64,000 nt of DNA from JANRKF01 sp964518725 (GTDB lineage: Bacteria > Pseudomonadota > Alphaproteobacteria > Rickettsiales > SXRF01), in assembly GCA_964518725.1 (NCBI GenBank), contig CAZFKP010000001.1, forward strand, positions 59,941-123,940, read 5' to 3'. Each line of letters opens with the position of its first letter. Position 1 is the first letter of the stretch. Positions 52,355 through 60,578 of this stretch are shown piece by piece. A program made the translations under genes and the position numbers. The notes beneath the pieces were generated by a model, which worked only from the letters and a program-made list of their open reading frames with translations, ran no database searches and had not been told where the DNA came from.

Positions 52355-52399
52355 TTGACCAGATATCAGAGCTTATCTATAAATCACAAACCGAACGGT
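52355..52399 (+). promoter_or_regulatory. Sigma70 promoter with TetR-type operator, bufferin operon 2
   Basis: TTGACC (52355–52360) and TATAAA (52378–52383) are 17 bases apart. ACCGAACGGT (52390–52399), the reverse complement of the site at 50143, covers the predicted start point. Confidence 0.7.
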
Positions 52400-52451
52400 T
52401 AGTATAGTTTGGTGATGTTTGTAAACAACTTAAACTAATGGAGAATACATT

Positions 52452-52733
52452 ATGACTACGAAGAAAACACTTGCTGCTGCCGCACTTGCGGGTCTGTTCA
52501 CTGCTGGTATGCTCGCTGCGCCTGCATTTGCTGCTGATAAAGATCATTCCAAAATGGAAAAAGCATCTTGCTCAGGCAAAGGCGGCTGTGCTGGTAAAGA
52601 TGGTAAAGCAGAAAAAGAAAAGCACGCTTGCAAAGGCCAAAACTCCTGCAAAGGCAATGGTGGCGACGGTAAAAACGAGTGCAAAGGCCATGGCTCTTGC
52701 GCGACTGACGGCAGCAAACCAGAAGCGAAATAA
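52452..52733 (+). CDS. bufA: Bufferin-type Cys-rich RiPP precursor, locus 2
   Basis: A 93-residue precursor. The signal peptide (about 1–27) ends at AFAAD. The core has six Cys in three C-X5-C pairs, separated by Lys/Glu-rich spacers of 13 and 10 residues. HACKGQNSCKGNGG and CKGHGSCATDGSK match locus 1 closely, marking a duplication. It leads an operon of up to eleven genes. A terminator hairpin separates it from its maturase. Confidence 0.85.
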   Translation: MTTKKTLAAAALAGLFTAGMLAAPAFAADKDHSKMEKASCSGKGGCAGKDGKAEKEKHACKGQNSCKGNGGDGKNECKGHGSCATDGSKPEAK

Positions 52734-52754
52734 CTCTCCTTTGGTTGATTGTAG

Positions 52755-52783
52755 GGCGGGGTCAAAACCCCGCCTTACTTTTT
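52755..52783 (+). terminator. Hairpin terminator between precursor and maturase, locus 2
   Basis: GGCGGGGT (52755–52762) pairs with ACCCCGCC (52767–52774), followed after TTAC by five T. The same architecture as in locus 1, with a different sequence, points to a conserved way of setting the precursor:enzyme ratio. Confidence 0.8.
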
Positions 52784-52796
52784 AGGAAACATTTGC

Positions 52797-54485
52797 ATGG
52801 CTAACTTTTCACATCCACATCTTGGTTTTGGTCTTGGGCTTCGCACCAAGCATTATCCTTATATTTTCGAGCACAAACCAAAAGTCGATTGGTTTGAGAT
52901 TATCTCCGAAAATTTCATGGATACGGATGGGCGGCCAAAGCGCAACCTCGCCCGCATAAAGGAACACTACCCCATCGTGATGCACGGCGTGGCCATGTCC
53001 ATTGGCACGGTTGATCCGCTGAACTCTGAATATCTACAAAAACTCAAAGCACTCATCCAATGGGTGAAGCCTGCATGGGTCTCTGATCATTTATGCTGGA
53101 CAGGTGTGGCCCATAAAAACACCCATGATTTATTGCCCGTGCCTTATACCGAAGAGGCGCTGAAACACATCATCCAGCGCATTAAACAGGTGCAGGATTT
53201 TCTGGAGATGCCGATTGCGCTGGAAAATCCCTCGACCTACTTGGAATTCAAACAATCTTCCATGCCGGAAGCCGAGTTCATCGCGCGCATGGCCGAGGAA
53301 TCGGGCTGTAACTTGCTGCTTGATGTGAATAATGTCTATGTCACCTGCTATAACCACCGGCTTGACCCGAAAGCATATCTCGATAGCTTGCCACTGGATC
53401 GTGTGATTCAGATTCACCTCTCCGGCCACAGCAACAAAGGCACGCACATCATTGATACGCATGATGACCACGTGATCGATGAGGTGTGGAACTTGTATAA
53501 ATACGTAGTGCATAAGGCAGGCCGCGTGCCCAACACCATGGTGGAGTGGGACGACCATATCCCCGAATTCCCAGAGCTTGATGCAGAACTTGGTAAAGCC
53601 AAAACCGCCGCACAAGATGCGAGTCACTTTGCCATTCCCGATCTTTACCACGAGCAAGTGCCACAGCGCGTGAACCATGAAACACCGCTTTCAGAGGCGC
53701 AACACCATATGAAAGACGCGATCATGCTGGGCGATGCATTCGACAGCAAAGCCGAGCAGTGGATTCGCTCAAAAGAACAATTTGCGCCGCAGGAGCAGCT
53801 TGCTGTCTATATCAACGCCTATCGCTACCGCCTCTATGACGTGGTGGCGGAGGATTATCCGGTGTTAAAGGAATATCTGGGCAAGGATGCATTTTACAAT
53901 CTCATCTGGGCGTTTGTGAACACTGCCCAGCCTTCGCATTTTAATATTGGCCGCTTCGCGCTGAAGCTGCCTGCCTTTGTGAAAGGGCTTCTGCCCAAAG
54001 ATAATTTCGCGCATGAGCTCTGCCAGCTGGAAACTACCATCGCGCAGCTCACTGATCCTGAGGAAACCGCGCCGCTAGAGCAAAAGCATTTAGTGGGCAT
54101 GACGCCAGATGCGTTCATGGAATCACGCCTCTATCCCCGCACAGCATTACAGCTTGCGGAATTTACTTATCCGGTCAATGACTATTACCGCAAGGTGATG
54201 GATGAAGAATCACCAAAAAAACCACGCCGCAAAGCCAGCTATCTCGCTGTGTTTCGCCATGAGGATGTGGTGTGGCGCATGGATGTAGAAAAAGCAGAGT
54301 ATCACTTGCTTACGCAATTATTCAGCGGAAAAACCGTCGGCGATGCGCTGGAAACATGTGACGAATCGGCGGCGAGCAAACTTTCTGAATATTTTTCGCG
54401 CTGGATGCGTAACGGAATGCTCGCCGCTTTCGAATACACAGGCAAACCACAAGAAGGAGACAATCATGATCACGAAGCTGCTTAA
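52797..54485 (+). CDS. bufBC: Fused MNIO (DUF692)–DUF2063 bufferin maturase, locus 2
   Basis: A 562-residue paralogue of the enzyme at 40780. The iron-oxidase half keeps FEIISENFMDTDGRP, VMHGVAMSIGTVDPLNSEYL, WVSDHLCWTGVAHKN, ENPSTYLEF, DVNNVYVTCYNHRL and IHLSGHSNKGTH. The DUF2063 half keeps LAVYINAYRYRLYDVVAEDYPVLK and FRHEDVVWRMDV. The two halves diverge more in the linker (about 285–325). AGGAAA lies before the ATG. The 3' end overlaps the doxX gene by 20 bases, so the downstream genes are coupled to it. Confidence 0.87.
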   Translation: MANFSHPHLGFGLGLRTKHYPYIFEHKPKVDWFEIISENFMDTDGRPKRNLARIKEHYPIVMHGVAMSIGTVDPLNSEYLQKLKALIQWVKPAWVSDHLCWTGVAHKNTHDLLPVPYTEEALKHIIQRIKQVQDFLEMPIALENPSTYLEFKQSSMPEAEFIARMAEESGCNLLLDVNNVYVTCYNHRLDPKAYLDSLPLDRVIQIHLSGHSNKGTHIIDTHDDHVIDEVWNLYKYVVHKAGRVPNTMVEWDDHIPEFPELDAELGKAKTAAQDASHFAIPDLYHEQVPQRVNHETPLSEAQHHMKDAIMLGDAFDSKAEQWIRSKEQFAPQEQLAVYINAYRYRLYDVVAEDYPVLKEYLGKDAFYNLIWAFVNTAQPSHFNIGRFALKLPAFVKGLLPKDNFAHELCQLETTIAQLTDPEETAPLEQKHLVGMTPDAFMESRLYPRTALQLAEFTYPVNDYYRKVMDEESPKKPRRKASYLAVFRHEDVVWRMDVEKAEYHLLTQLFSGKTVGDALETCDESAASKLSEYFSRWMRNGMLAAFEYTGKPQEGDNHDHEAA

Positions 54486-54915
54486 TTTACTTATCATTCT
54501 GCCGAAACATATCGCCTCGTATTTTGAGTGGGCGGGGCCGCTGGTTGCGCGCATCACGGTGGGCTATGTGTTTATGCTTACCGGCTGGGGCAAGCTGCAA
54601 AACTTGGAGCGCGTCACGGGTTATTTCGGCGAGCTTGGTATTCCTTCCCCTGAAATCATGGCGCCATTTGTATCCGGCATCGAGTTTGTCGGCGGCCTGT
54701 TCCTGATTGTGGGTGTGCTCACACGCATCATGGGCGGCGCACTCGCCGTGACCATGATTGTTGCGATTATGTCGGCAAAACTAGAGGAAATTGATTCGCT
54801 GCACACATTTCTTGGTTTTGAAGAAACCTTGTTCCTTGCCATCTTCACTTGGCTCGCCATTTGTGGCGCGGGTAAAGCGTCGATTGATTATCTCATCGAA
54901 AAGCGGGTCAAATAA
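54466..54915 (+). CDS. DoxX-family membrane protein
   Basis: A 149-residue four-helix membrane protein of the DoxX family, which often accompanies DUF692/DUF2063 genes. The typical ARITVGYVFMLTGWGKLQNLERVTGYF and FVGGLFLIVGVLTRIMGGAL segments are present. The ATG at 54466, behind AGGAG, lies inside the end of the maturase gene. Its stop overlaps the next start by one base. Probable role in quinone or thiol redox exchange in the membrane. Confidence 0.85.
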   Translation: MITKLLNLLIILPKHIASYFEWAGPLVARITVGYVFMLTGWGKLQNLERVTGYFGELGIPSPEIMAPFVSGIEFVGGLFLIVGVLTRIMGGALAVTMIVAIMSAKLEEIDSLHTFLGFEETLFLAIFTWLAICGAGKASIDYLIEKRVK

Positions 54916-57116
54916 TGTCAGTCGCTCGCAAGCACCGCTTTCAGCATACCACCACCACATGGGTGCGTAGAATTGGAGCATTTCTTCACATCAGCGATGA
55001 GGTGATTGCACCGCTGCTGGATATTATTCGCAGGCCTGCCATTGCCCATGCATTTTTCCTTTCCGCGCTGGTAAAAATAGCGGATTGGGACAACGCATTA
55101 TATCTCTCGGCGAATGAGTATCCGGTGAGTTGGATGAATCCGGTACTTGCTGCCTATGTCGGCGTCACGATTGAACTGGTGGGAGCGCTGCTACTCAGCC
55201 TTGGGCTTATGACACGCTTTGCCGCCTTGGGTTTGTTGATACTCACGATTGTGATGCAGTTCGCCTACCAGCCCGTAAACGCGCAGGCCTTCTGGATCAT
55301 TATGCTCGGCTATTGGGTGGTGAAAGGCGGCGGCCTCAAATCCATCGATTTCTTGCTGCGTGGGCTGAAAGATTCCGCACTGCCGCTGGCACAGAGTTTT
55401 GCTGCAATGTTTCACTGGCTTCAATACAGCGCAGGGCCGTTTTATTTTCTGTTCATGCGTGTGTGGATTGCGGGCGTGCTTTACGTTGCAGGACACACGG
55501 CGATGGAATCCATGTCGCTCATTGGTTGGCTACAATTTTTAGAATACCAGCCGCAATTATCCGTGCTTCGAATGTCGGATGCTTCTTTCTGGGCAACCCT
55601 CGTGTGTGGTGCTGGCGCGATCAGTTTAGCGCTGGGTTTTGCGACGCGCTTCTGGGCATTGCTGGCGCTTATTATGCTAGGCTCAGCAACCGCGCAAACA
55701 GGTGTCAGTGATGCGCAAACAGCAGCGTTTTTCTATTGGATTATGTTGCTGAGTATTCTTTTTTTCAGCGGCGCAAATAAAATCTCACTGGATCACCTCA
55801 TTCGCCGTGCTCTTGGAAAGCTGTTTCCTGAGTTCAGCGGCCAATTTCCAGCGACCAGCGATTCGATGCCGCATGTAGTGATTGTCGGTGGCGGTTTTGG
55901 TGGTGTTGCTGCGGCGAGCGCTTTACGTACCACCGCCTGCCGAGTGACGCTCATCGACAAACATAACTATCATTTATTTCAACCACTGCTGTATCAGGTA
56001 GCAACCGCTGGGCTTTCGCCATCGGATATTGCGGTTCCTATTCGCAGCCTGTTTCGCGATCAGGATAATATCCGCGTGCTCATGGGTGAGGTAAACGGAG
56101 TGAATAAGCAGAAGCGCCAAGTGATGTGCGTGGATGGAAAAGTCATCGACTATGACTATCTCGTACTCGCCACCGGTGCACGTCATAGCTATTTCGGCAA
56201 GGATGAATGGTCAGCGTTTGCGCCCGGTATGAAGAAGGTGGAAGATGCCATTGCCGTGCGCGGCAAATTACTGAAAGCTTTTGAGATGGCAGAAAACACC
56301 GATGATGCTGCCAAACGTGAGGCACTGCTCACCTTCGTGATTGTCGGTGGTGGGCCAACCGGCGTCGAGCTTGCTGGTGCACTTGCCGAGCTTGCCCATC
56401 AGGGGATGGAACAAGAATTCCGGAATATCGACCCATCGAAAGCGCGTATTTATCTCGTTGAGGCTGGCCCACGGTTGCTTGCGATGATGCCGGAAGATAT
56501 TTCCGCTTACACCAAAGAAGCGCTCGAGAAGTTGGGCGTGACCGTGATGACGGGTGGTCGCGTGGAAATGATTGATGCCGATGGCGTGATTGTAAGCGGC
56601 CAGCGTATCACCTCTGTCAACGTCATTTGGGCAGCGGGTGTGCAAGCATCTCCGGCTGCAAAATGGCTGGCAGTGGAAGCCGACCGTGCGGGTCGAGTGA
56701 AGGTGAATACGGACCTTACCGTTATAGGTGAGGAATCCATTTACGCCATTGGTGATACGGCGTGGGCGGATGTGTGGAACGGAAAGCCTATGCCAGGCTT
56801 AGCGCCAGCCGCGAAACAAAGTGGGCAGTTTGTGGCGCGTCATATTCGTGCAAAAATCGAAGGCGCAACACCAAAAAAGGCATTCTCCTATCAGCATTAC
56901 GGCAGCCTTGCCACGATTGGTAGAAAAGCGGCAGTGGCGGATTTTGGGAAGTTTCGCGTCAAAGGCGCGCTTGCGTGGTGGTTCTGGGGCTTTGTGCACA
57001 TCGCCTTCCTTGCCAATATGCAAAGCCGCATCGCGGTGATGGTGGAATGGTTCTGGGCCTACCTTACCTTCAAACGCTCCACGAGGCTCATCACGGACAC
57101 AACAGCAGGCAATTAA
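54915..57116 (+). CDS. DoxX–DoxX–type II NADH dehydrogenase fusion
   Basis: A 733-residue protein. Residues about 25–150 and 165–305 are two DoxX-like membrane modules of several helices each. From about residue 318 a complete NDH-2-like flavoprotein follows: FAD loop VVIVGGGFGGVAAASAL, NADH loop FVIVGGGPTGVELAGALAEL, and YAIGDTAW. NDH-2 moves electrons from NADH to quinone without pumping protons. The C-terminus carries amphipathic, Trp-rich helices (WWFWGF) for membrane contact. I know of no standard enzyme with this layout. A sequencing fusion is unlikely, since the frame is continuous and codon use even. Confidence 0.85.
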   Translation: MSVARKHRFQHTTTTWVRRIGAFLHISDEVIAPLLDIIRRPAIAHAFFLSALVKIADWDNALYLSANEYPVSWMNPVLAAYVGVTIELVGALLLSLGLMTRFAALGLLILTIVMQFAYQPVNAQAFWIIMLGYWVVKGGGLKSIDFLLRGLKDSALPLAQSFAAMFHWLQYSAGPFYFLFMRVWIAGVLYVAGHTAMESMSLIGWLQFLEYQPQLSVLRMSDASFWATLVCGAGAISLALGFATRFWALLALIMLGSATAQTGVSDAQTAAFFYWIMLLSILFFSGANKISLDHLIRRALGKLFPEFSGQFPATSDSMPHVVIVGGGFGGVAAASALRTTACRVTLIDKHNYHLFQPLLYQVATAGLSPSDIAVPIRSLFRDQDNIRVLMGEVNGVNKQKRQVMCVDGKVIDYDYLVLATGARHSYFGKDEWSAFAPGMKKVEDAIAVRGKLLKAFEMAENTDDAAKREALLTFVIVGGGPTGVELAGALAELAHQGMEQEFRNIDPSKARIYLVEAGPRLLAMMPEDISAYTKEALEKLGVTVMTGGRVEMIDADGVIVSGQRITSVNVIWAAGVQASPAAKWLAVEADRAGRVKVNTDLTVIGEESIYAIGDTAWADVWNGKPMPGLAPAAKQSGQFVARHIRAKIEGATPKKAFSYQHYGSLATIGRKAAVADFGKFRVKGALAWWFWGFVHIAFLANMQSRIAVMVEWFWAYLTFKRSTRLITDTTAGN

Positions 57117-57128
57117 TTTTCAAAAATC

Positions 57129-57155
57129 TGTAACGTTCGTGCAGATAAAACCGAA
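57129..57155 (+). promoter_or_regulatory. Candidate ECF-sigma promoter before bdhA
   Basis: TGTAAC (57129–57134) and CGAA (57152–57155) are 17 bases apart, in the only sizeable gap of the operon, 32 bases before the bdhA start. It would boost the distal genes under the same signal. Confidence 0.6.
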
Positions 57156-57186
57156 CAACAAGACACAACAACATTAGGAGAAAAAT

Positions 57187-57969
57187 ATGCTTAAAGGAAA
57201 AAATGCGATTGTAACTGGCTCGACCAGCGGTATCGGGCTTGGCATCGCGCATGTGCTTGCGGCACAAGGCGCAAATATCATCATGAATGGCTTTGGTGAT
57301 GCGGCAGCAGTGGAAGCGGAACGCAGCGGCATTGAGAAAAAACATGGCGTGAAATGTGTGTATTCCTCTGCAGATATGAGCAAGCCAGAACAAATCCGCG
57401 AGATGGTGACACTCGCCGAAACCTCATTCGGTGGGGTAGATATTCTGGTGAATAATGCTGGCATTCAGTTCACCGCACGCTCGGAAGATTTTCCTGATGA
57501 GAAATGGGATGCGATTATCGCGATCAACCTCTCCAGCGCCTTTCATGCGATTAAAGCAGCCCTGCCTGGAATGCAAAAGCGTGGCTTTGGCCGTATCATC
57601 AACATTGCATCGGTACATGGGCTGATCGCTTCCAAAGAAAAACTTGCTTATGTTGCCGCCAAGCACGGTATTATCGGTATGACCAAAGTGGTAGCGTTGG
57701 AGAATGCCACATCCAACATCACCTGCAACGCCATCTGCCCAGGCTGGGTGTTGACACCGCTGGTGCAAAAACAAATCGACGATAAAGCAGCCAAGGAAGG
57801 CATTTCGGTTGAGCAAGCCAGCAAAAACCTGCTTGGTGAAAAACAACCTTCGCAACGCTTTGCCACGCCTGAACAAATGGGCGCCGCCGTTGCATTTTTA
57901 TGCAGTGACGTTGGCAGTTCTATAACTGGTGTCTCGCTCCCCGTCGATGGCGGTTGGACAGCGCAATAA
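57187..57969 (+). CDS. bdhA: 3-hydroxybutyrate dehydrogenase (SDR)
   Basis: A 260-residue short-chain dehydrogenase interconverting 3-hydroxybutyrate and acetoacetate with NAD. It has the TGSTSGIGLGIA cofactor loop, NNAGIQF, the catalytic Ser/Tyr/Lys (IASVHG, YVAAKHG) and the BdhA-type C-terminal region (VEQASKNLLGEKQPSQRFATPEQMGAA). AGGAG precedes the ATG. The next genes encode a patatin hydrolase and acetoacetate decarboxylase relatives, so a ketone-body route is implied. Confidence 0.9.
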   Translation: MLKGKNAIVTGSTSGIGLGIAHVLAAQGANIIMNGFGDAAAVEAERSGIEKKHGVKCVYSSADMSKPEQIREMVTLAETSFGGVDILVNNAGIQFTARSEDFPDEKWDAIIAINLSSAFHAIKAALPGMQKRGFGRIINIASVHGLIASKEKLAYVAAKHGIIGMTKVVALENATSNITCNAICPGWVLTPLVQKQIDDKAAKEGISVEQASKNLLGEKQPSQRFATPEQMGAAVAFLCSDVGSSITGVSLPVDGGWTAQ

Positions 57970-57980
57970 AGGAAAAACAT

Positions 57981-59033
57981 ATGAAAAAAGCTGCCCCCGC
58001 TAAAACATCATCTCAGACAAAAACCATCAACCTTGCGCTGCAAGGCGGCGGCGCACATGGTGCATTTGCCTGGGGCGCGATTGATTATTTGCTCGAAGAT
58101 GGTCGCATTGATGTGGAAGGTATCAGCGCCACCAGCGCTGGTGCCATGAATGCAGCAGTGTTGGCGCAAGGCATGTTGAATGGCGACAAAGATGAAGCCA
58201 GGGCATTGCTCACGCATTTTTGGAAGACGATCAGCGATGTCGGAAATCGTGTCAGCCCGTTTAAGGCAATACCTGGCATGTCCTTATTTACCGGCAAGAA
58301 ATTCAGCCTCGATGATTCACCGCTATTCCAAATGTCTGAGTTCATGACGCGCATGTTTTCGCCCTATCAACTCAACCCATTCAATTACAACCCACTTAAA
58401 AAAGTGTTGGAAGATCTGATTGATTTTGAGGCGATTAGAAAACATTCGAAGATGAAGCTGAATATTTGCGCTACCAATGTGGAAACCTGCAAGGTGCGTA
58501 TCTTTGAAACCAAAGAACTGAGCGCTGATGCAGTGTTGGCGTCAGCATGCTTACCGTTTTTATTTCAATCGGTGGAGATTGATGGCGAATATTTCTGGGA
58601 TGGCGGTTATATCGGCAATCCTGCAATTTTCCCGCTTATTTACCAATGCGATAGTTTGGATGTAGTGATTGTTCACATTAATCCTATTATTCGTAAAGGC
58701 GTGCCAAAGTCAGCCGCTGAAATTATCAATCGACTGAATGAGGTGAGTTTTAATTCTTCGCTGATGCGCGAAATGCGTGCCATTGCTTTTGTTGGCAAGC
58801 TGATTGATGACGGCAAGGTAAAAAAAGGTGACATGAAAAATATGCTCATCCACTCTATCCGCGCTGACGAAACCATGGCCGAGCATAGCGTTTCCAGCAA
58901 ACTCAACACGGATTGGAATTTCCTGACCCACTTACGTGATGAAGGCCGCGAAGTTGCCAAAGTTTGGCTTGAGGAAAACTTCAACAAAATCGGCAAAGAA
59001 TCCTCGGTCGATATCCGCAAAGAATTTATGTGA
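57981..59033 (+). CDS. Patatin-like phospholipase
   Basis: A 350-residue serine lipid hydrolase. The oxyanion loop is NLALQGGGAHGAFAWG, the nucleophile elbow is ISATSAGAMNAA (Ser in T-S-A-G), and the Asp of the dyad is in WDGGYIGNP. The ATG at 57981 is behind AAGGA, giving a Lys/Ala-rich start. Patatin genes often neighbour bdhA and may act on lipids or polyhydroxybutyrate; the phasin gene at 14136 shows PHB is possible here. Confidence 0.85.
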   Translation: MKKAAPAKTSSQTKTINLALQGGGAHGAFAWGAIDYLLEDGRIDVEGISATSAGAMNAAVLAQGMLNGDKDEARALLTHFWKTISDVGNRVSPFKAIPGMSLFTGKKFSLDDSPLFQMSEFMTRMFSPYQLNPFNYNPLKKVLEDLIDFEAIRKHSKMKLNICATNVETCKVRIFETKELSADAVLASACLPFLFQSVEIDGEYFWDGGYIGNPAIFPLIYQCDSLDVVIVHINPIIRKGVPKSAAEIINRLNEVSFNSSLMREMRAIAFVGKLIDDGKVKKGDMKNMLIHSIRADETMAEHSVSSKLNTDWNFLTHLRDEGREVAKVWLEENFNKIGKESSVDIRKEFM

Positions 59034-59040
59034 GGCATTT

Positions 59041-59814
59041 ATGAAAACAGAAGACATCTTAAAACTACCATCCATGCCATTGGCCAGCCCCAGCTATCCG
59101 TTCGGGCCGTATCGTTTTGTAAACCGCGAATATTTTATCGTGACCTATACGTCCGATCCAGAGGCGATTCGTGAGGCACTGCCAGAGCCGCTGGAGCCGG
59201 ATGGTTCAAACACCGTGCTATACGAATTTATCCGCATGCCAGATTCCTCAGGCTTTGGTGATTATACCGAAACCGGCATTGTGATTCCGTGCTTATATAA
59301 AGGCGAGCATGTGAACTTCACGGCGCAAATGTATCTAGACTGCGAGCCACCCATTTCTTGTGGTCGTGAGGTGTGGGGCTTTCCTAAAAAATTCGCGCAT
59401 CCTGTATTACAAACCGCACATGATACGCTGACTGGCCGCATTGAATACGCGGGTCAACCGGTCGCGATTGCTACCATGGCCTATAAGCATGAGAATCTGA
59501 TTTGCGATCTAAACACGGGCATGTGTGACCCAAGTTCCATTGAGAAGAAAATGAGCAAGACGCAAATTAATTTGAAGCTCATTCCTGATGTGGATGGTTC
59601 TCTCGCGATTGCTCAACTCGTTGGTTACAATCTTGCCGACGTCTCCGTGAAGGGGGCATGGGCTGGCCCTGCACGGCTTCATCTGATTCCGCATGTGAAT
59701 GCACCGGTGGCGGATTTACCAGTAGTCAAAGTGATAGGCGGCACGCATTTTATCGCCGACCTGACGTTGCCTTATGGCCGTGTACTGCATGATTATTTGG
59801 GAGAAAAGAAATGA
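59041..59814 (+). CDS. adc: Acetoacetate decarboxylase
   Basis: A 257-residue protein converting acetoacetate to acetone and CO2. The active-site region reads REVWGFPKKFA, keeping both Lys of the Pro-Lys-Lys motif, the first of which forms the Schiff base. The start at 59041 follows the patatin stop by seven bases. It overlaps its paralogue by four bases. It would drain acetoacetate made by the upstream BdhA. Confidence 0.87.
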   Translation: MKTEDILKLPSMPLASPSYPFGPYRFVNREYFIVTYTSDPEAIREALPEPLEPDGSNTVLYEFIRMPDSSGFGDYTETGIVIPCLYKGEHVNFTAQMYLDCEPPISCGREVWGFPKKFAHPVLQTAHDTLTGRIEYAGQPVAIATMAYKHENLICDLNTGMCDPSSIEKKMSKTQINLKLIPDVDGSLAIAQLVGYNLADVSVKGAWAGPARLHLIPHVNAPVADLPVVKVIGGTHFIADLTLPYGRVLHDYLGEKK

Positions 59815-60578
59815 AAGCCAGTGATATTCTAAATATGGCATCTATGCCGATTGCCAGCCCAACCTATCCGCGTGGGCCGTATCGCTTTGTTGGTCGGGAA
59901 TATCTGATTATCACCTATGAATCGGATGCAGAGGCGATTCGCCATTTGCTGCCAGAGCCGCTTCAGCCTGATGGTAGCAACCATGTCATGTATGAATTTG
60001 CGCGTATGCCCGATTCTTCAGGGTTTGGTAGTTATACGCAAACGGGGGTGGTGATTCCCTGCACGCTCAATGGCGAGAAGATGAACCATGTCAGCCAGAT
60101 GTATCTGGACTGCGAACCGCCCATTGCTGGTGGTCGTGAAATTTGGGGTTTTCCACAAAAGCTCGGCAAACCATCGCTAGGTATCGCGCAAGACACGCTG
60201 ACAGGAAAACTCGAATATGCAGGCCAAACAGTGGCGATTGGCACGATGGCGTATAAACATGAAAATTTGCTTGATGGCAAACATGCACAAGAAATTGATT
60301 CCATTACCCAGCGCCTGACGCAAACCCGCGTTAATCTCAAACTTATCCCGCATGTGGATGGCACACCCGCCATTTGCCAGCTTGTTGCGTATAATATGAC
60401 AGATGCAAGCGTCAAAGGCGCGTGGGCTGGGCCTGCGCGGCTTGAGCTATTCCCGCATGTGAACGCACCAGTTGCGGATTTGCCGCTTCGGAAAGTGATC
60501 AGCGGCATGCATGTGGTAGCGGATATTACATTGCCCTATGGCCGCATTGTGCATGATTACCTGCGAGGCATTAGTTGA
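59811..60578 (+). CDS. Acetoacetate decarboxylase paralogue lacking the Schiff-base lysine
   Basis: A 255-residue paralogue in tandem with adc. Overall it is very similar (SMPIASPTYPRGPYRFVGREY, LPEPLQPDGSNHVMYEFARMPD), but the active-site stretch reads REIWGFPQKLG: the first Lys of Pro-Lys-Lys is Gln (codon CAA at the site). The classic decarboxylase mechanism should therefore be lost. It may be a non-catalytic partner of Adc or a different enzyme of the ADC-like superfamily. Confidence 0.85.
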   Translation: MKASDILNMASMPIASPTYPRGPYRFVGREYLIITYESDAEAIRHLLPEPLQPDGSNHVMYEFARMPDSSGFGSYTQTGVVIPCTLNGEKMNHVSQMYLDCEPPIAGGREIWGFPQKLGKPSLGIAQDTLTGKLEYAGQTVAIGTMAYKHENLLDGKHAQEIDSITQRLTQTRVNLKLIPHVDGTPAICQLVAYNMTDASVKGAWAGPARLELFPHVNAPVADLPLRKVISGMHVVADITLPYGRIVHDYLRGIS

